A stretch of DNA of 64,000 nucleotides from Clavelina lepadiformis (taxonomy: Eukaryota; Chordata; Ascidiacea; Aplousobranchia; Clavelinidae): positions 6,083,501 to 6,147,500 of the forward strand of contig NC_135245.1 in the NCBI RefSeq assembly GCF_947623445.1. The letters are read 5' to 3'. Below, piece after piece: positions 1 through 13,000 of the stretch (position 1 is its first letter; each line of letters starts with the position of its first letter). The notes beneath the pieces are model-generated. The model was not told the origin of the DNA and searched no databases. It saw only the letters and a list, made by a program, of their open reading frames with translations. The position numbers and the translations under genes were made by a program.

Positions 1-187
1 ATTCTGGCAGTCTGGCCTGCTGGAACAATAGAACCAATGCACTAGGGGTGTAACCAAGTCATTTTTTCGGACTCCAGTCAAGCATTGTCAAATCATGCAA
101 ATTAAGTACAATTCAGGTTTCGAGTCAATTCAATGCCATTAACTTGAAAAATTTTCTGAGGTCACACTTCATGAAAATGTTGCATTA

Positions 188-900
188 AATTGACCCTTTC
201 CGTGTTATGGCCACCATCTTGTTTTGGGTGGCAAGATTTTTTCGATTGCCTAAACTTAACAATAGAAATTGTTCACTCGTTTTGATTTTTTTTTTAAATT
301 GCAAGCGTTTTGAGAATTGGATTGTAAAGATTTCGCTCAGACAAGTAGCATATGAATTTCTTTACACTGTAAAAAAAAATATCAAAAAAAAGATTGCATA
401 ATTTTTTTTTTACAGTATTTTGAATCTTATGAATAGGTATTGTTCGACATGACGTAGTCAGCATAGCATGTGACTTGAAATGCATAAAAGTTTGCATGGT
501 ATCTGCAGTGCATTACACATGTAATTTTGACTTGCATTTCAAGCAAAGTTTTAAAAAAACTAACAGTAAATATGATGTGAATTACTTTAATTACATGTGC
601 TACAGATACCATGCAAACTCTTACGCATTTCACTTCGCATACTTCGCTGACCACATATCTAGACATCTTATCTAGTCCAGTGCGTAGGAATCAAACGCTG
701 TAAAATAAGAACTAGGCAACATATTATGTTTATTTTTTGAAGAAATTCATATGCTATTTTCCTGAGTGAAATCGTTCAATCCAATGCTTAAAGCACTTGC
801 AATTTAAAAAAGAATGAAAGCAGATCGCCAAGTTTCATTGTTAATTATAGGCGATCAAAAAAATCTTGCCACCCAGACAGTAACTTGGAAAGTGTCTATT
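188..900. mobile_element. fold-back DNA transposon, copy 1
   Basis: The two ends are long imperfect inverted repeats. The left end has GGGTGGCAAGATTTTTTCGA and the right end carries its complement near 845-880, followed by the complement of GACACTTTCC. The interior is also self-complementary: a GCATGGTATCTG near 495 faces CAGATACCATGC near 603. A second copy lies at about 24925-25622. No transposase is present, so this is a non-autonomous element. The target duplication is unclear and the family is unknown. Confidence 0.65.
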
Positions 901-1304
901 GGTTACTAAGCTAGCCTATGTCGTTACAGCTGTTTACAAATCAGTCAGGACTCCATGCATGCTCAACATATTTATCACACCGATTTATATTATGTAAACA
1001 ATTAATAACAAATTTAACAAAGAATTGAGGCTTCCATGCATGTCATTACACTAAAATTTACGTCATTGCTCATATGAATTCTCATTAAAAATTCCGTATT
1101 TTTTAGTTGGGTGGAGGGGTTTTCTCATGGTAATTTTATGAAACAAGAATTCAAAAAATGCTTTTCTAATTCTTAAAATTTTGGCTAGTTATGTAGTAAC
1201 GCCTAGCCTATCAAAAAGAAAACCATATTTTAAAACAGAAACTCAACACAATAATTTTAAGAGGTATTTTAATATTGCACACTATGGTATTGAATGATAT
1301 AGTC

Positions 1305-1400
1305 TCTATCCTTGGACTGAGAAAAGTCTTTGCATGACTTAAACTCAATGATGATTCCTCATCCCTTGAGCCCCAGTTACCAAACTAACCTTTGTGTTAT
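1305..1400. repeat. dispersed repeat fragment (SINE-like body)
   Basis: This stretch reads almost the same as about 44330-44420. Shared blocks include AAGTCTTTGCA followed by a gap, then GAGCCCCAGTTACC. The two copies are more than 40 kb apart, so this is a dispersed repeat. The other copy adjoins a tRNA-like head, which suggests a SINE body. Confidence 0.45.
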
Positions 1401-2509
1401 AGAGTATATTATAGGCTCTTAACATCATAAAGGCTACCAATAGTTAAACACAAAAACAAGAAAAAAAGTTGAGAGTTTTCGAAATCTGAACTAGCTTAGA
1501 ACCTATCTATGCAGGCTAGAAATTAATAATAAAGTACACCGCGCAAGTATTTTTTTTGCTACCATACTAACTAAACTAGCCTTGCTTGTTAGCTATGCTA
1601 TTGAACCTGCACTATTGACATGCGTTGATGAGCATCATGAAGGTGTGGCAAACTTTTTATCCTAGCGCAGGAGTCCAGAGAGAAATTGCTTAAATATGCA
1701 ATTTAAATAGAATGGATGTTGCTCCATCGTGAATACTGCTGACTAGTTTGATTTTGAACTTTTACTTGCTAGCTATGCCCTATAAATTGCAATACGACCC
1801 CTCTTTTTTTAGAACTATGATACGTCTATTTTCACACATTATGTAAATTGTACAGTTTAGTATGTGCAGTTTAGCAGTTGTCAACAGCAATATATTATAC
1901 TTTTTGACAAAACTAATTATTTGAGAATCTTAGTGACACAGACATGTTGTTGCTATTTTCATATACAGTAGAATCTACTTTCACTTTAAGGTTTCTGTTT
2001 AATGTTGATGAAATAAATAATTAATGAGTTCAATGTTTTTTGTCATTTTTTATCTAACTGTATCGATCCTGGTGTGATTAAACGTTGTTGTAGCAGTTTT
2101 GGTTAATGTGACCATTCGGATATTATGACAAAAATGGCCTGGTCCCACAGTTGTCAGAATAAGCAGAGTTTACTATATGTTTTGTTATGCACATGTGTAA
2201 ATTATTTGGCAAATTGTGCAATTTTTCATAATTTTGCCATCTATTTCAAGATGTTTTTGCTTGTAAACAAGCAATATTCTTGTCTAAAGTTTCTAATGAC
2301 TATCTCATTATTACACATTCCATCAATCCCATATTTTGTTAGATTTTCACCCAAAATACATGTTAATTAATTCATAATATTAGTAATTTTAGCATCTGTT
2401 GATCTTTTTTAATCTAGAAATGTCAAGCAAAATTGCAAGCGATTAACGTCACATATGTTTTGGCCTGGAGTAACTTTTACCGGGGGCATAATAGCGGCAA
2501 ACATTGCAT

Positions 2510-2672
2510 TTGCAGCAGCACCTTTCTCACAAAGTACCGAGTACTGACAAAATACCGAACTACTTTTTTAAAATATTATCGAATACTGGAACCATCGGCA
2601 CATTTTTTGCCAAGTACTGGTACCGTTACCAACGGTACTTTCAAAGTACCGACTGCCCACCTCTGCCAATCA
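2510..2672. mobile_element. hAT-like repeat, one end only
   Basis: The segment is full of GTACCG and CGGTAC motifs and ends in TGCCCACCTCTG, the complement of a hAT-style terminal CAGAGGTGGGCA. I find no matching left terminus upstream, so it is truncated or its left end is too diverged to see. Confidence 0.35.
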
Positions 2673-4846
2673 TACACTGATACGCTTTATTTATTACCTG
2701 GTGCATAATACGTAAATTAAACTAAGGTAGATTATTTGTCGTTCTGCCCCTTTTAATATTTTTATGCTCCAGTTACTGTACTAAATCCACCACATGTTAA
2801 ATCCAAAGTTGTCTAGGACCAAGATGAAACTAATGTATATAATATGTATATGCTTTGGTGTGAACACATCTTGGTTATTGTTACGTTATGTAGTTGATTC
2901 TTGTCAATTAAGTCACTTATTTATTGCAGCATTAAAAGCATTTCACTTTTATTCTTTGTTATTTTGTCTCAAAGCTGTTTCAATATAAACTTGTAGACAT
3001 ATTTTTATACTTGCATTGTTTTTGGTCTGGGAAATTTGAAGTGCTACAAGTATCTGCAAGCAACGTCTTCAGCTGATCATAAGGTATGAAAATATAGCCA
3101 ACCAAAGGAGTTTATGGTATGATTATATAGTTCAATTTGAATAGCCTAAAAAGAAAATTCAAAATTAGATGTTTTGTAATTCGTAAATAGCTCAATTTTT
3201 ATAAATTTGGTTATTGCAGTAGACTTTAGTAGAGTGTGCAACTGGGCATACATGTACCACCACAAAAGTCATAAAAGTAGTAGGTTTTTTAATTTCTAAG
3301 ATTACATGTTATGAGTTTTTAATAATTTTAGTTTTATAACTACAACACTCATAAGATGGCTTGTTATCTAAGTCTGTTTCCAACAGGATACTCATAAATT
3401 ATATTCCTAATCCAAAGTGCCAAATTTATATTTACATATGCTATAGTAAGCTATGTTTTTACTCTTCATTTAGCCAAATCTGTGCTAAACTACACTACTA
3501 TTGTGCCCACGATTGGCAAAGGCATATTTTGGGCTTATTTAATCATCTCGACTGAAAATTTTTTTTCACTTTTTTACGTATGCAGTTATTAACAGAGACA
3601 TTCAAAAATTGGAATTTTAGCTTTCAGATTTTAGAAATGTTTACCACTCAATCTGAAACAATGTAGGTTTGAAAGTGCTTCAGTTTAGTGTCATTTCTTT
3701 ACATGGTGGAAAACTTTTTTCATCTATTTATTTCTGCATCTATAGTGCTTCATAACTGCACTTAGCTCATTTGAAGTGCTGTACTCAACACAGCAATAGC
3801 GTCACGTTTGCTCTTGATTCAACCTTTTTGTCTGTTTTTGGTCAGTCATGTGTGAAGTTGATGCGGCGTCCCAAGTATTTTCAGAAATTTGAGCAGGCCT
3901 GCTTCATTGGTTCCAATTCAGGTTAATTTAACCATTACAGGCAGTCTGTTTTTGTGTGCACATTTTCATCGAAAAAGAAATACAATGGAATATCTGCAAA
4001 ATACGTAACAGTTCTTTTTTGTCAATCATTTCTGAGTGCCATGGCAAATCTAGAAGGATATGTGTTGCTCATGACCAGTAATATAGGTGGACTGATAAAG
4101 GTTTTTGGTAAGGAATGATTTAGTCATTATTTCAAAAAATATTTTAAGAATCAAAATATAGACATAACTTGTGGTAATGGCATGCATTCAATAGACAGCA
4201 TTGAGGATTAGGAATGAAGCAATAAATACCGTATAAAGCTGTAACACTGTACATTTGATGAAAGTTAAAATTGTAAGCATTGGCATGTGATAAATTGGAA
4301 ACTTCCACATCTGTTTTTGTATAGGTGAATATTTATAATAATCAGACAAGAATTCTATCATGAATTTACTTTGTTAAAAATGTTTTTTCAAAGTGCTTAT
4401 CCTTTACTGAGTTTAATTTGGGTGTAATTTTCGTTTTCAATGTATTTTGCTGCTTTTTTTTATTATAATGTATATATAATGTATCTTATTGGAATGCATC
4501 AATTATTGGATAAAAATTAAATGTAACGTATCATATAGGATAAAAAATAGGACACTGTATGATATACGTAGCGTGAGCTTACGTTATGTGTATACGTATG
4601 CTTATATATATTTATAATTTACAATTTAGCAAATAAAATTCTTATCATGCATATCAGTGGAGATTGCGAAAAGAGTTGCTTGCTGTATATAAAAACTTGC
4701 TGTATATATGCACACTGCTGCCTTCAGTTATGTTGTTATAGATTTTCTACATATCGTATTAGTATCTATGAAATAAATAAATTAAAGCTATCATGATGGC
4801 ATTTTGAAAACTTGACATCATGTAATGTCATAGAATTTTTACTTAG

Positions 4847-4962
4847 GTTCACCTTACCGCGGTGAGTTTGATGACTTGGTAGCAGTTGACGAAATTACTG
4901 AAATTAACGCGCGAAACTTCAGCACAACTTCGTATTTGCGAATATTACAGCACATTGAACAG
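4847..4962 (+). CDS. orphan coding exon, possibly 5' part of the PALS1-like gene
   Basis: A 38-codon open segment sits between a strong acceptor (TTTTTACTTAG) and a strong donor (CAG|GTATGG). It enters after one base of a codon and leaves in phase 0. The reading includes SPYRGEFDDLVAVDEI and ends LRILQHIEQ. I do not recognise the sequence. Its phase-0 end can be joined to a weaker acceptor at 7077/7078, giving an open frame into the PALS1-like protein, but not to the stronger acceptor at 7096/7097. It may be an upstream PALS1 exon, an exon of an overlapping gene, or chance. Confidence 0.4.
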
Positions 4963-7077
4963 GTATGGCCTTTTAATTATGTTAAATGTGGTAAAAAGCG
5001 ATGCTGTGCAATGTATGCAATCCATCCTAAAAGGCTTGTAAAGCAATACCAAATAAATGAAAAGTTACCCAGCAAACATATACTTAGTACCATAAGACAA
5101 CCAGGTGATAAAGATATAAGGAGAAACGGTTTATCTAAAAACAACTGCCTTTGGCTGCTGACTCAGTGATATTAGAAATTTGTTTGCATTGCTACGGTAT
5201 GATTACAAGTGGGAAAATTAGAAATAACTTCAGGTAATGGAATGTGCAGCTCACTTTGTACAGCAATTGTATTAACAATGCAAGAGGTGAAATCGAGGAA
5301 ATACTGTAAACATGGTGTTGATAGCCTAATTTACTTGAGTTTAACATGATTAGGGTGATTGTAGTTTTGCTTCAAAAAGAGATGATCATGTCGGTTATTA
5401 TGTATAACATATTACTTTGCAGGAAACTACAGTAAAATTTATTGGTGTCAAAATAAATTACAGAATTTTTCTTCAAACTCTCTTCATGTTTTGCATACAG
5501 CTTGAAAAAATAATTTTCCATATTCTGACATATATAATTATATATATGTTGTTAATTTTAGAAACCAGTAGTAGTGCATAATTGTGTGTTACTACTATTA
5601 AACCAACATTCTCCTATACAGTATACTGTACATAACTTATGCTTAGACAGATTTAGTTAGGTATTATAGTTGTTTGTAGAGTGCTTAAAATGACAGTTGT
5701 TTGTTTTGTAATGCTATCAAAAAATCAGAATTTTCTTTTCTTTGTCAGTTGATGGTCCAAGGATAATAACTTTTGAACTGAAAATCTTAGACTTGATACT
5801 ACTAATGTTTTAGTTTATGTACAGTAGGTTGTTAATTGATGCAGATATTCACTAAGGTGTCAAAGATCATTTAATTTCTAATTCCTGGATTTATATATTT
5901 TTTAAATATATAACTTGAAATAGTGTTCTGTCTGTTAGTATTTGAGACTACAGCCCTTGCTGTTGGTTTTTGAATTTTGACTGTAGATTCTGGAGCAGGC
6001 TTTTGTAGCTTTATTTAGTAGTGATTACTTTGCATTGAAACTGATTTTTGTAGTTAACAACTTTTAGAACCAGTCGTAAGTTAGCAGCTAGCTTGGCCCA
6101 TGTATGTGTGTAGATGAGAAGTTGTCAGTTAATTGAAGTTTAGTGACACTGAGCAGACTCCATGCTGATATTTTAATGTTCAGATCAGATCTTTGCTTCA
6201 CACAGTTGTTGGCAGTTATGAATTAAGCTACGGACAATATCATTAATTAATCCAGTGGTTCAGTAAGATACTACTATATTTGGTATTTTGAGGTCACATA
6301 GGTTCACTTCTAAGCATATTAAAGATTACTGACAAACATTTTGCAAGTTCAATAAAACACAATCTACAGGTTTAAATCAGTCCAAGATTAATTGTATTTA
6401 CAGTAGATCCTGTATGTCCCAGCCTAGAACATTTAGAGGATAAAATTCCAAGATAAAGTTTACCAAAATTAAAGTAAATATCCACATTCCACAGATCTGT
6501 TTATTTAGTTTGATCGTGTGGATTTAATTAAAATTTCAACGTGCGTAAACAGAAAGTTTGTTTGCTTTGTCTATATAGTTTTATCATTCTATTTAGTATT
6601 ATTAGGACAAGTAAAGATGTCTTGTTTTATTTACACTGCAGTACAATCTTCTAACATTGAGGGTAGGTTTTTAAATATATATTCTAAATTTTTTCTCTAT
6701 GTTTACAGTGTATCAAATCAAAGAATATTAAATTGCATGTCAAGCGAGGGAGACTTACAGCAGGTGTGTAAATCACATTTTTGTTTCGATAGGCCTATTT
6801 TGGCTAATGGATAAATACCAGTAATGATGTTATTTAATAGTTTACATAATTTTCCAAGTTGTTATGAATGTTATGCTAACTGTTCATTTGGTGAATTTTC
6901 AAATGTAGAAAGTAGAAACATTGCGTTTGTGTGGAAACTTTGATTTACACTTGTTAAATAGTAACTTAACGGACATTTTCAAATATTTAGCCAGGTGAAT
7001 TTTCAGTTCCCAAATTTTATTATTTTGAAATTCCTTTTTTGTTGGTATTTACATTTCTGAATCATAATGTTGAGCAG
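4963..7077. other. intron or intergenic stretch upstream of PALS1-like exons
   Basis: AT-rich, with no clear coding potential over most of its length. A possible tiny first coding exon lies at 6737-6763 (MSSEGDLQQ), ending in CAG|GTGTGT in phase 0 and compatible with an acceptor at 7077/7078. The context of that ATG is weak, so this is only a candidate start. Confidence 0.35.
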
Positions 7078-10000
7078 AAGTGCATTTCTCCTTTAGGCTT
7101 TGTTGAGATTCCAGAAGGGAAACGTGCTGTGGTATTTGGCATTGAGGAAGTTGGTCAAGAACGATTAAAAAGACTTTATCATGATGGCCACATTGAGCTC
7201 ATAGAGCAATATGATATGCCAAAAGATATTCGGTTGATTTTTAGAGAAAGGGATTTGTATATTGCAAATTTCATCAAAGGCCTCAGTTCGCTTCAAAACA
7301 CAAGCAAAGATAAACTTTTGCGTGACACCAGCGTTTTGAGTCTGTATCACATTTCTCCAGGAGAACCATCTTATAAGCCTCTCAATAAGCTTGCTGACAG
7401 ACTGATCAATCCCTTAACAAACAGCGGTAGATTTGATTGGAAAATCAACAGTCTACTGGACAGCATGGCTACCGCGGCACTACCTCGTGACCCAAATCGT
7501 TACAAAGAGATGAATGGCTCCTTTGGTAGGATCCTTCCTCCTGATGACTCTACCATGGAAATGGCAGTGGATTGTCCTCCGGAATATGTTGCAAAGCACC
7601 CGCCTAGATCCGGAAGATCAACTCCAAGTGTGGCTGGGGCTCCTCCTTCAACTCCTCTTGACAAAAACATCAACAAATCACAAAAAGCAAAAACTGCCAA
7701 GGACCTTGAAGTAAGACATGAGGAAAGACCGAACAAACCATATGAAGCTATTGATAATATTAGTTACTATAATTCATGACCTGCATTAATTATAATTAAT
7801 TTATATTGACATAAAGATGTCTAAAATTAGAGACCTTTTTATGTCAACTAGAGACTATCTCATCTTGAACTCTCTCTGTCAATTAATGAAGCTATTTACT
7901 TGATTCATAAGGATGCTGCAAAAGTTGCTGCTACCCTCCCTCAACCAGACATGAATTTTGATCGCATCAATCGGATGAGAGAATCGGCACGAAGACAGAA
8001 GGAACAGAAGATTCGTGATGCTTTGATTCGTCAGCAGATGACAGGAAAGGAAGGTGCTAAGAAAATTCAAAGGTAAAACTGGAAGATTCAAAAGAACAGT
8101 CCATTATAACTGTCTGTAAAGATTGACTGTAAACTTACAAATACGATTATTTCCTTCTGCCTTTTCAGAACGGAATTATCTTTTCGAATTCAGGCGGCAA
8201 TTCTTTTTCATGCATGTGTTCAAGCTTGTTACTTTGTATGTTTTATATGCAGTCTAAAGCACATGACTCCTGATGAACAACTGAAAGCAAAAAAGAAAGG
8301 CGTTGAAAATCTCGGTTTTCAAAGAGACAGTTATATTGAGAATGGAGATGCAAGGGGAACAGCTAAATCACCTGCTATGGGTAAAGAATTTATGAGCAAA
8401 TGTTTTAGTTAATGTGTTTTATTTTTTAAAGTTATTTGCCAAAATAAGCGATAAAAGAGATAAAGTCAAAGCTTATGACATTAATCTCATGAGCTCTATT
8501 TTGTTTAACATAACATAGTGTAACTTCCTATTTCTAACAATTACCTCCTAAACTTATTTGGCTATGCTTCATTTGAAATATTAGCCGAGCGAATGCATGA
8601 ACATAAAAACGAAAATTTTTGAAAAATAAATACATAATGTGATAGTTTGAAAGTTATCATAACTTTTTTCATGGTATTAATTTACACACGTATGATCAAA
8701 CCACACTCACAGATATACAGGAAATGTTTACTTCATTGAATGCAATAAGCAGCGAAATTGATGACGAGGATTTAAACAAGGACCTTGGCTTTATCAAAGA
8801 ATTAATGCAATCTGAAAACTTTCAGGTAGGATATTTCAAAAGGTTCTTAATATAATATTAAGCTTTTTTCTAGTAGCATTATTATTAAAATTATAACAAT
8901 AACATGTTTGCTAAACTACTTGATCATTGCTTAATTTACCCAACAGTTTTGCAGTTTTAAAAACAATGGTTAGATAAAAATTATCTAATTTGGTCATGAA
9001 TCCTTGGACCTTCATGTTTTATGTATCTTGTGATTGAAATCATGTTGTGTTAAATTTATTTGCTTTCTTACCATTTTGACAATCGGTGAAATTAGCATTC
9101 GTGGAAGCAATAAACTGATTAAAACATAATTTTTAAGAGTTGGAAAACCTACAACGGAAGTTCAGTAAATTTTTATCTTGGTATTTATGCAGTGAATTTT
9201 GTTTTATTCTTAGGCTTGCTAATACTGTTGATTTATTTTTCATTAATCTCTGTTGCCATTCATAATTACGTTTAGGAAGCAGTGAAGCTTCATACAACAA
9301 TAGTGGAAAGCACTACACCTCAATCAAATGCTCCTTTGCAACCACAAGTCACAGACATGCAATCGGTTGCAGATAATGTGAGTTGGTCTTTCATAACAAT
9401 AACCAGTGTTCATTACTACTATTTAGTGACCATTTAGCCTTCAAATCTAACTGTTATATATTTAAACAGAATGCCATTTATGACCTGTTTTGGATATAGT
9501 CGGTGTTTGATCACAGTGGGTCCCAACCATTTCGGTTTTCAAAAAAAATTTCATACCACCCTAAATTGCTTACCAATTTTTTTTGCATTATTTATAAAGA
9601 AGCTGGTTGCTGGTAATGCGAAAAAGGTCTATTTGGGGACTTTTAAAAGAAAATGTTATTTAAAACATAATTGTTTGTGATTAAAGGATTACGCTGCAAA
9701 TCCTTTGTTTTAACTGTAATATCGCAGTGATCTTTGTTAATCTTGTATCTCCTGGGTTGGGAAACACTGTTTTAACATACTACTTAACGAATTTTCACGA
9801 AGTACAGAGATTGGCATATGTATCAGTTACATTTGATGACCTTTATGTTTATGTGTTTGCTTATAATGGCGCATATTTAGTTTATTTACAACAGAGTTAA
9901 TTACAAAGGTACAAGAGGAGCTGTTGTACAGAAACTTGCCCCAGGGAACAGAACTGAATAATATTCTTTCGTCACCAGCGTTTAAGGTTGCTTATTATTA

Positions 10001-13000
10001 GTGATCTCATATAGTAATTAAGGTAGAAATATGTGTTCTAGTAACAGCAATATTTGAGTACTGTAACTCTAGCAGTCATAATTTCAGTTAATTCTGGTTA
10101 ATTGCAAGCAATTTTTGCATTCATATGTTGATCAAGCCTCCTACTTCTGATGATGCTTTAACTACCTTGTTAATTTCACTGCTAAAATGTATTTCAGGGT
10201 CTCATATCGGCGCATGATGGTGCGGCCATCTTATTGGAACCTCGCAGCAGCAGTAACCCATATAACGAAATTAACATCCATAACGCTGAGGATGAGGAAA
10301 TTATTCAGAGAGTTTCACAGTACACGGACAAAAACGTTCGTGTTGTCAGGATTGATAAGACCACAGAGGCACTGGTGAGTGTCTTCTACTTTCTTTGAAT
10401 CAGGCATTGACCTTCAAGACAGTAGAAAGATAATAAATGTTGCTTACATTAAGTGAATGATGTCTAAGTCCACCACAAACTCATTGTAACAGGGTGCCAC
10501 TGTAAGAACTGAAGATGACGGTACAGTGGCAATCAGTCGCATAATCAGCGGAGGTATCGCTGAACGCAGTAACCTCCTCCACGAAGGTGACGAGTTGATC
10601 GAGGTCAATGGACGAGCAATGAGAGGCCTCGACGTTAATGAAGTTGGGGACACGATAGCTGGCATGAACGGAACATTGGTTTTTGTTCTTGCGTCGCCCA
10701 ACAAGGTGGTAAATGGAAGAATTGTGAAAGATCCAAATGAAGTTGTGGTGAGGTTTCTTTCGTGTTCACAATAGCTTTTCCTCTTGGTATATGTGATTTC
10801 GTATTGCAAAAAGAGGATTTATTTTTTTCTCCAAAATGCTACTTGAGCTCTAGGCTTTCTCGCTTGTGCGAAGAAAGCTCTTAGTAACAACCCTATACAT
10901 TAGAGTGACGGGCAAGTCCAAAAACAAGTCAGCCTTAAATCAATGTCCTTCCTCCAGTATATTTACTGACTACTACTCTTTGATTTGAGGCCAACTTGTT
11001 TTTGGACTTGCCTCCTCACTTTCATGGTAATATGATGTTATCTGTGTTTCGAGTGTAATAGTTGATTGAATCTTCATCATTCCTTGTAGAAACATGTCCG
11101 AGCTCTTTTCGATTACGACGCGTTTGATGACCCTTACTTGCCGTGTCGAGAGCTCGGGCTGTCATTCCAAAAGGGTGACGTTCTCCGCATCATGTCGACC
11201 GATGATGCCAACTGGTGGCAGGCGTACCGTGATGACGAAGACGACACTCACTTGACACTTGCTGGTTTGGTGCCGTCGCAGGACTTTCAACACCAGTGAG
11301 TGTTTTCTGTTTCTTGCCGCCTATTGCTGTTTAAAACTCAGCTGTTCTAAACGCTTCCAAGACTGTTTCAAGTATCGTTAGGCCGGTACAATCACCTGTA
11401 AAAGTTGATAGAAACGTTTTTATAACAATCGGACAGCAACCCAGCTTTGCAGTTTAGTTATTAGGTACCACTTAACACAAAGCTGTTTTGTGCATGCCAC
11501 TCAAACCCCAGTGAATTGTTTACGACAGGCGAGAAGCGTTGAGGATATCCCTAATCAAAGAAAACAACGCTCCGGAAAAGAAGAAAAGTCTTCTCTGTGG
11601 GATGAAAAAGAAACCAAAACAGGCCCCCACTCTGTACAACGAAAACGATGGTGAGCGATTAATTGAATTTAAAAATTTACTTAGAACATTTCAGGATTTT
11701 CGAAAAGCTTTGGTTACCATACAAAATGTGTTCAAAATGAGCTAATCCACTAAGATAGAATTATTTTGCAGACGACGAAGATATTCAAACCTATGAGGAG
11801 TTGGCGTTGTACCACCAACCAGAAGCACGCAAGAGGCCTATTGTTTTGATAGGTCCACCCAACGTTGGACGTCACGAATTACGTCAACGCTTAGTAGATA
11901 ACGATAGAGAAAGATTTGCCTCCCCAGTGCCACGTAAGTATGCTGTGGCCTGTGGTAGTTGCTTTTGCTCAAGTATGTTAGTAATTATAATAACAAGCCA
12001 ACAATAAAGAATTAATATATTAGAAATACTCATAATCAACGTTAATCATTATATATTAATTTAACTTCAAAAACTTTTTGATGGTTATAATACAAATATT
12101 GTATGACAGATTAATTTGCTTTGAAATGTTAGACTGCAACAATTTTTTTATTTGCTCTGTAACGCCGCTTGTGACTGATCTAGATACGACGCGGCCACCG
12201 AACGCGGGCGAGCGAGAAGGCATCGATTACCACTTCGTTTCACAAAACGAGTTCGAATCCATGGTGGCCAGGAACGCCTTTGTTGAGTACGGAGCTTACC
12301 AGAAGATCTTGTATGGAACCGCCATAGAAGCTGTTCGAAGCATTATCGATATTTCAAAGATATGCGTGCTTAATTTACACGCAGAAGTAAGTCAACCGTT
12401 CTTAGCTTTGTCACCATAAAAAGCAAATATAGTATTTCACTGGAAAGAATACCGTTATTGTGATTTTTTACGATTTATTTTTTCAGATCGTATAATAAGT
12501 ATAACATTCTGATATTATATTCCTGCTTTAAAAAGCGTGTCTGCCGCATTTGTTCATAGCCTAACACTAATTAAATGGATAACGATCTGGGCTGAAATGG
12601 CTTTTTTAGGTTAACAGCTGACTTTCGTTATACGGTACTGGTATTACAGTATTTAGGTAGAAATGTTATTTAATTCCTTTATTAGTTTACAATGTTATGA
12701 ACAAAGTTTCTATTAGGGTTAGTTCGGATATCAATAATTTTTACTATCCGGATAACGGATATATCCGTATATTTGGAATTTATCTAACCGGTTAACCGGT
12801 TAGATAACTGCTAAGTGAAACAATCGATTTCACGAGGTTTGCATGAAAAATGGATTGTAAAATCACTACACAGTTTTATTGCAGATCTACGCACACGCGC
12901 AGTACGAGCGAATACGAGAAAAATCACACAAATTTAATGTTCACTGCTTCTGCAACGCCCTCCTTATAAAGCACAATGCATCATTCAATCATTCATTATG

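Larger units (their letters stand above)
1..4846. other. mostly non-coding 5' region
   Basis: I see no convincing coding exon here: open frames are short, AT-rich and lack flanking splice sites. It contains a fold-back element (about 188-900), a stretch related to a dispersed repeat (about 1305-1400) and one end of a hAT-like repeat near 2670. The rest is AT-rich sequence without recognisable structure. Distal promoter or untranslated exons of the downstream PALS1-like gene could lie here. Confidence 0.5.

Noticed and set aside
10444-10809. 121-codon minus-strand frame over the PDZ exon
   Set aside because: Opposite strand of a well-supported PALS1 exon with conserved protein sequence on the plus strand.
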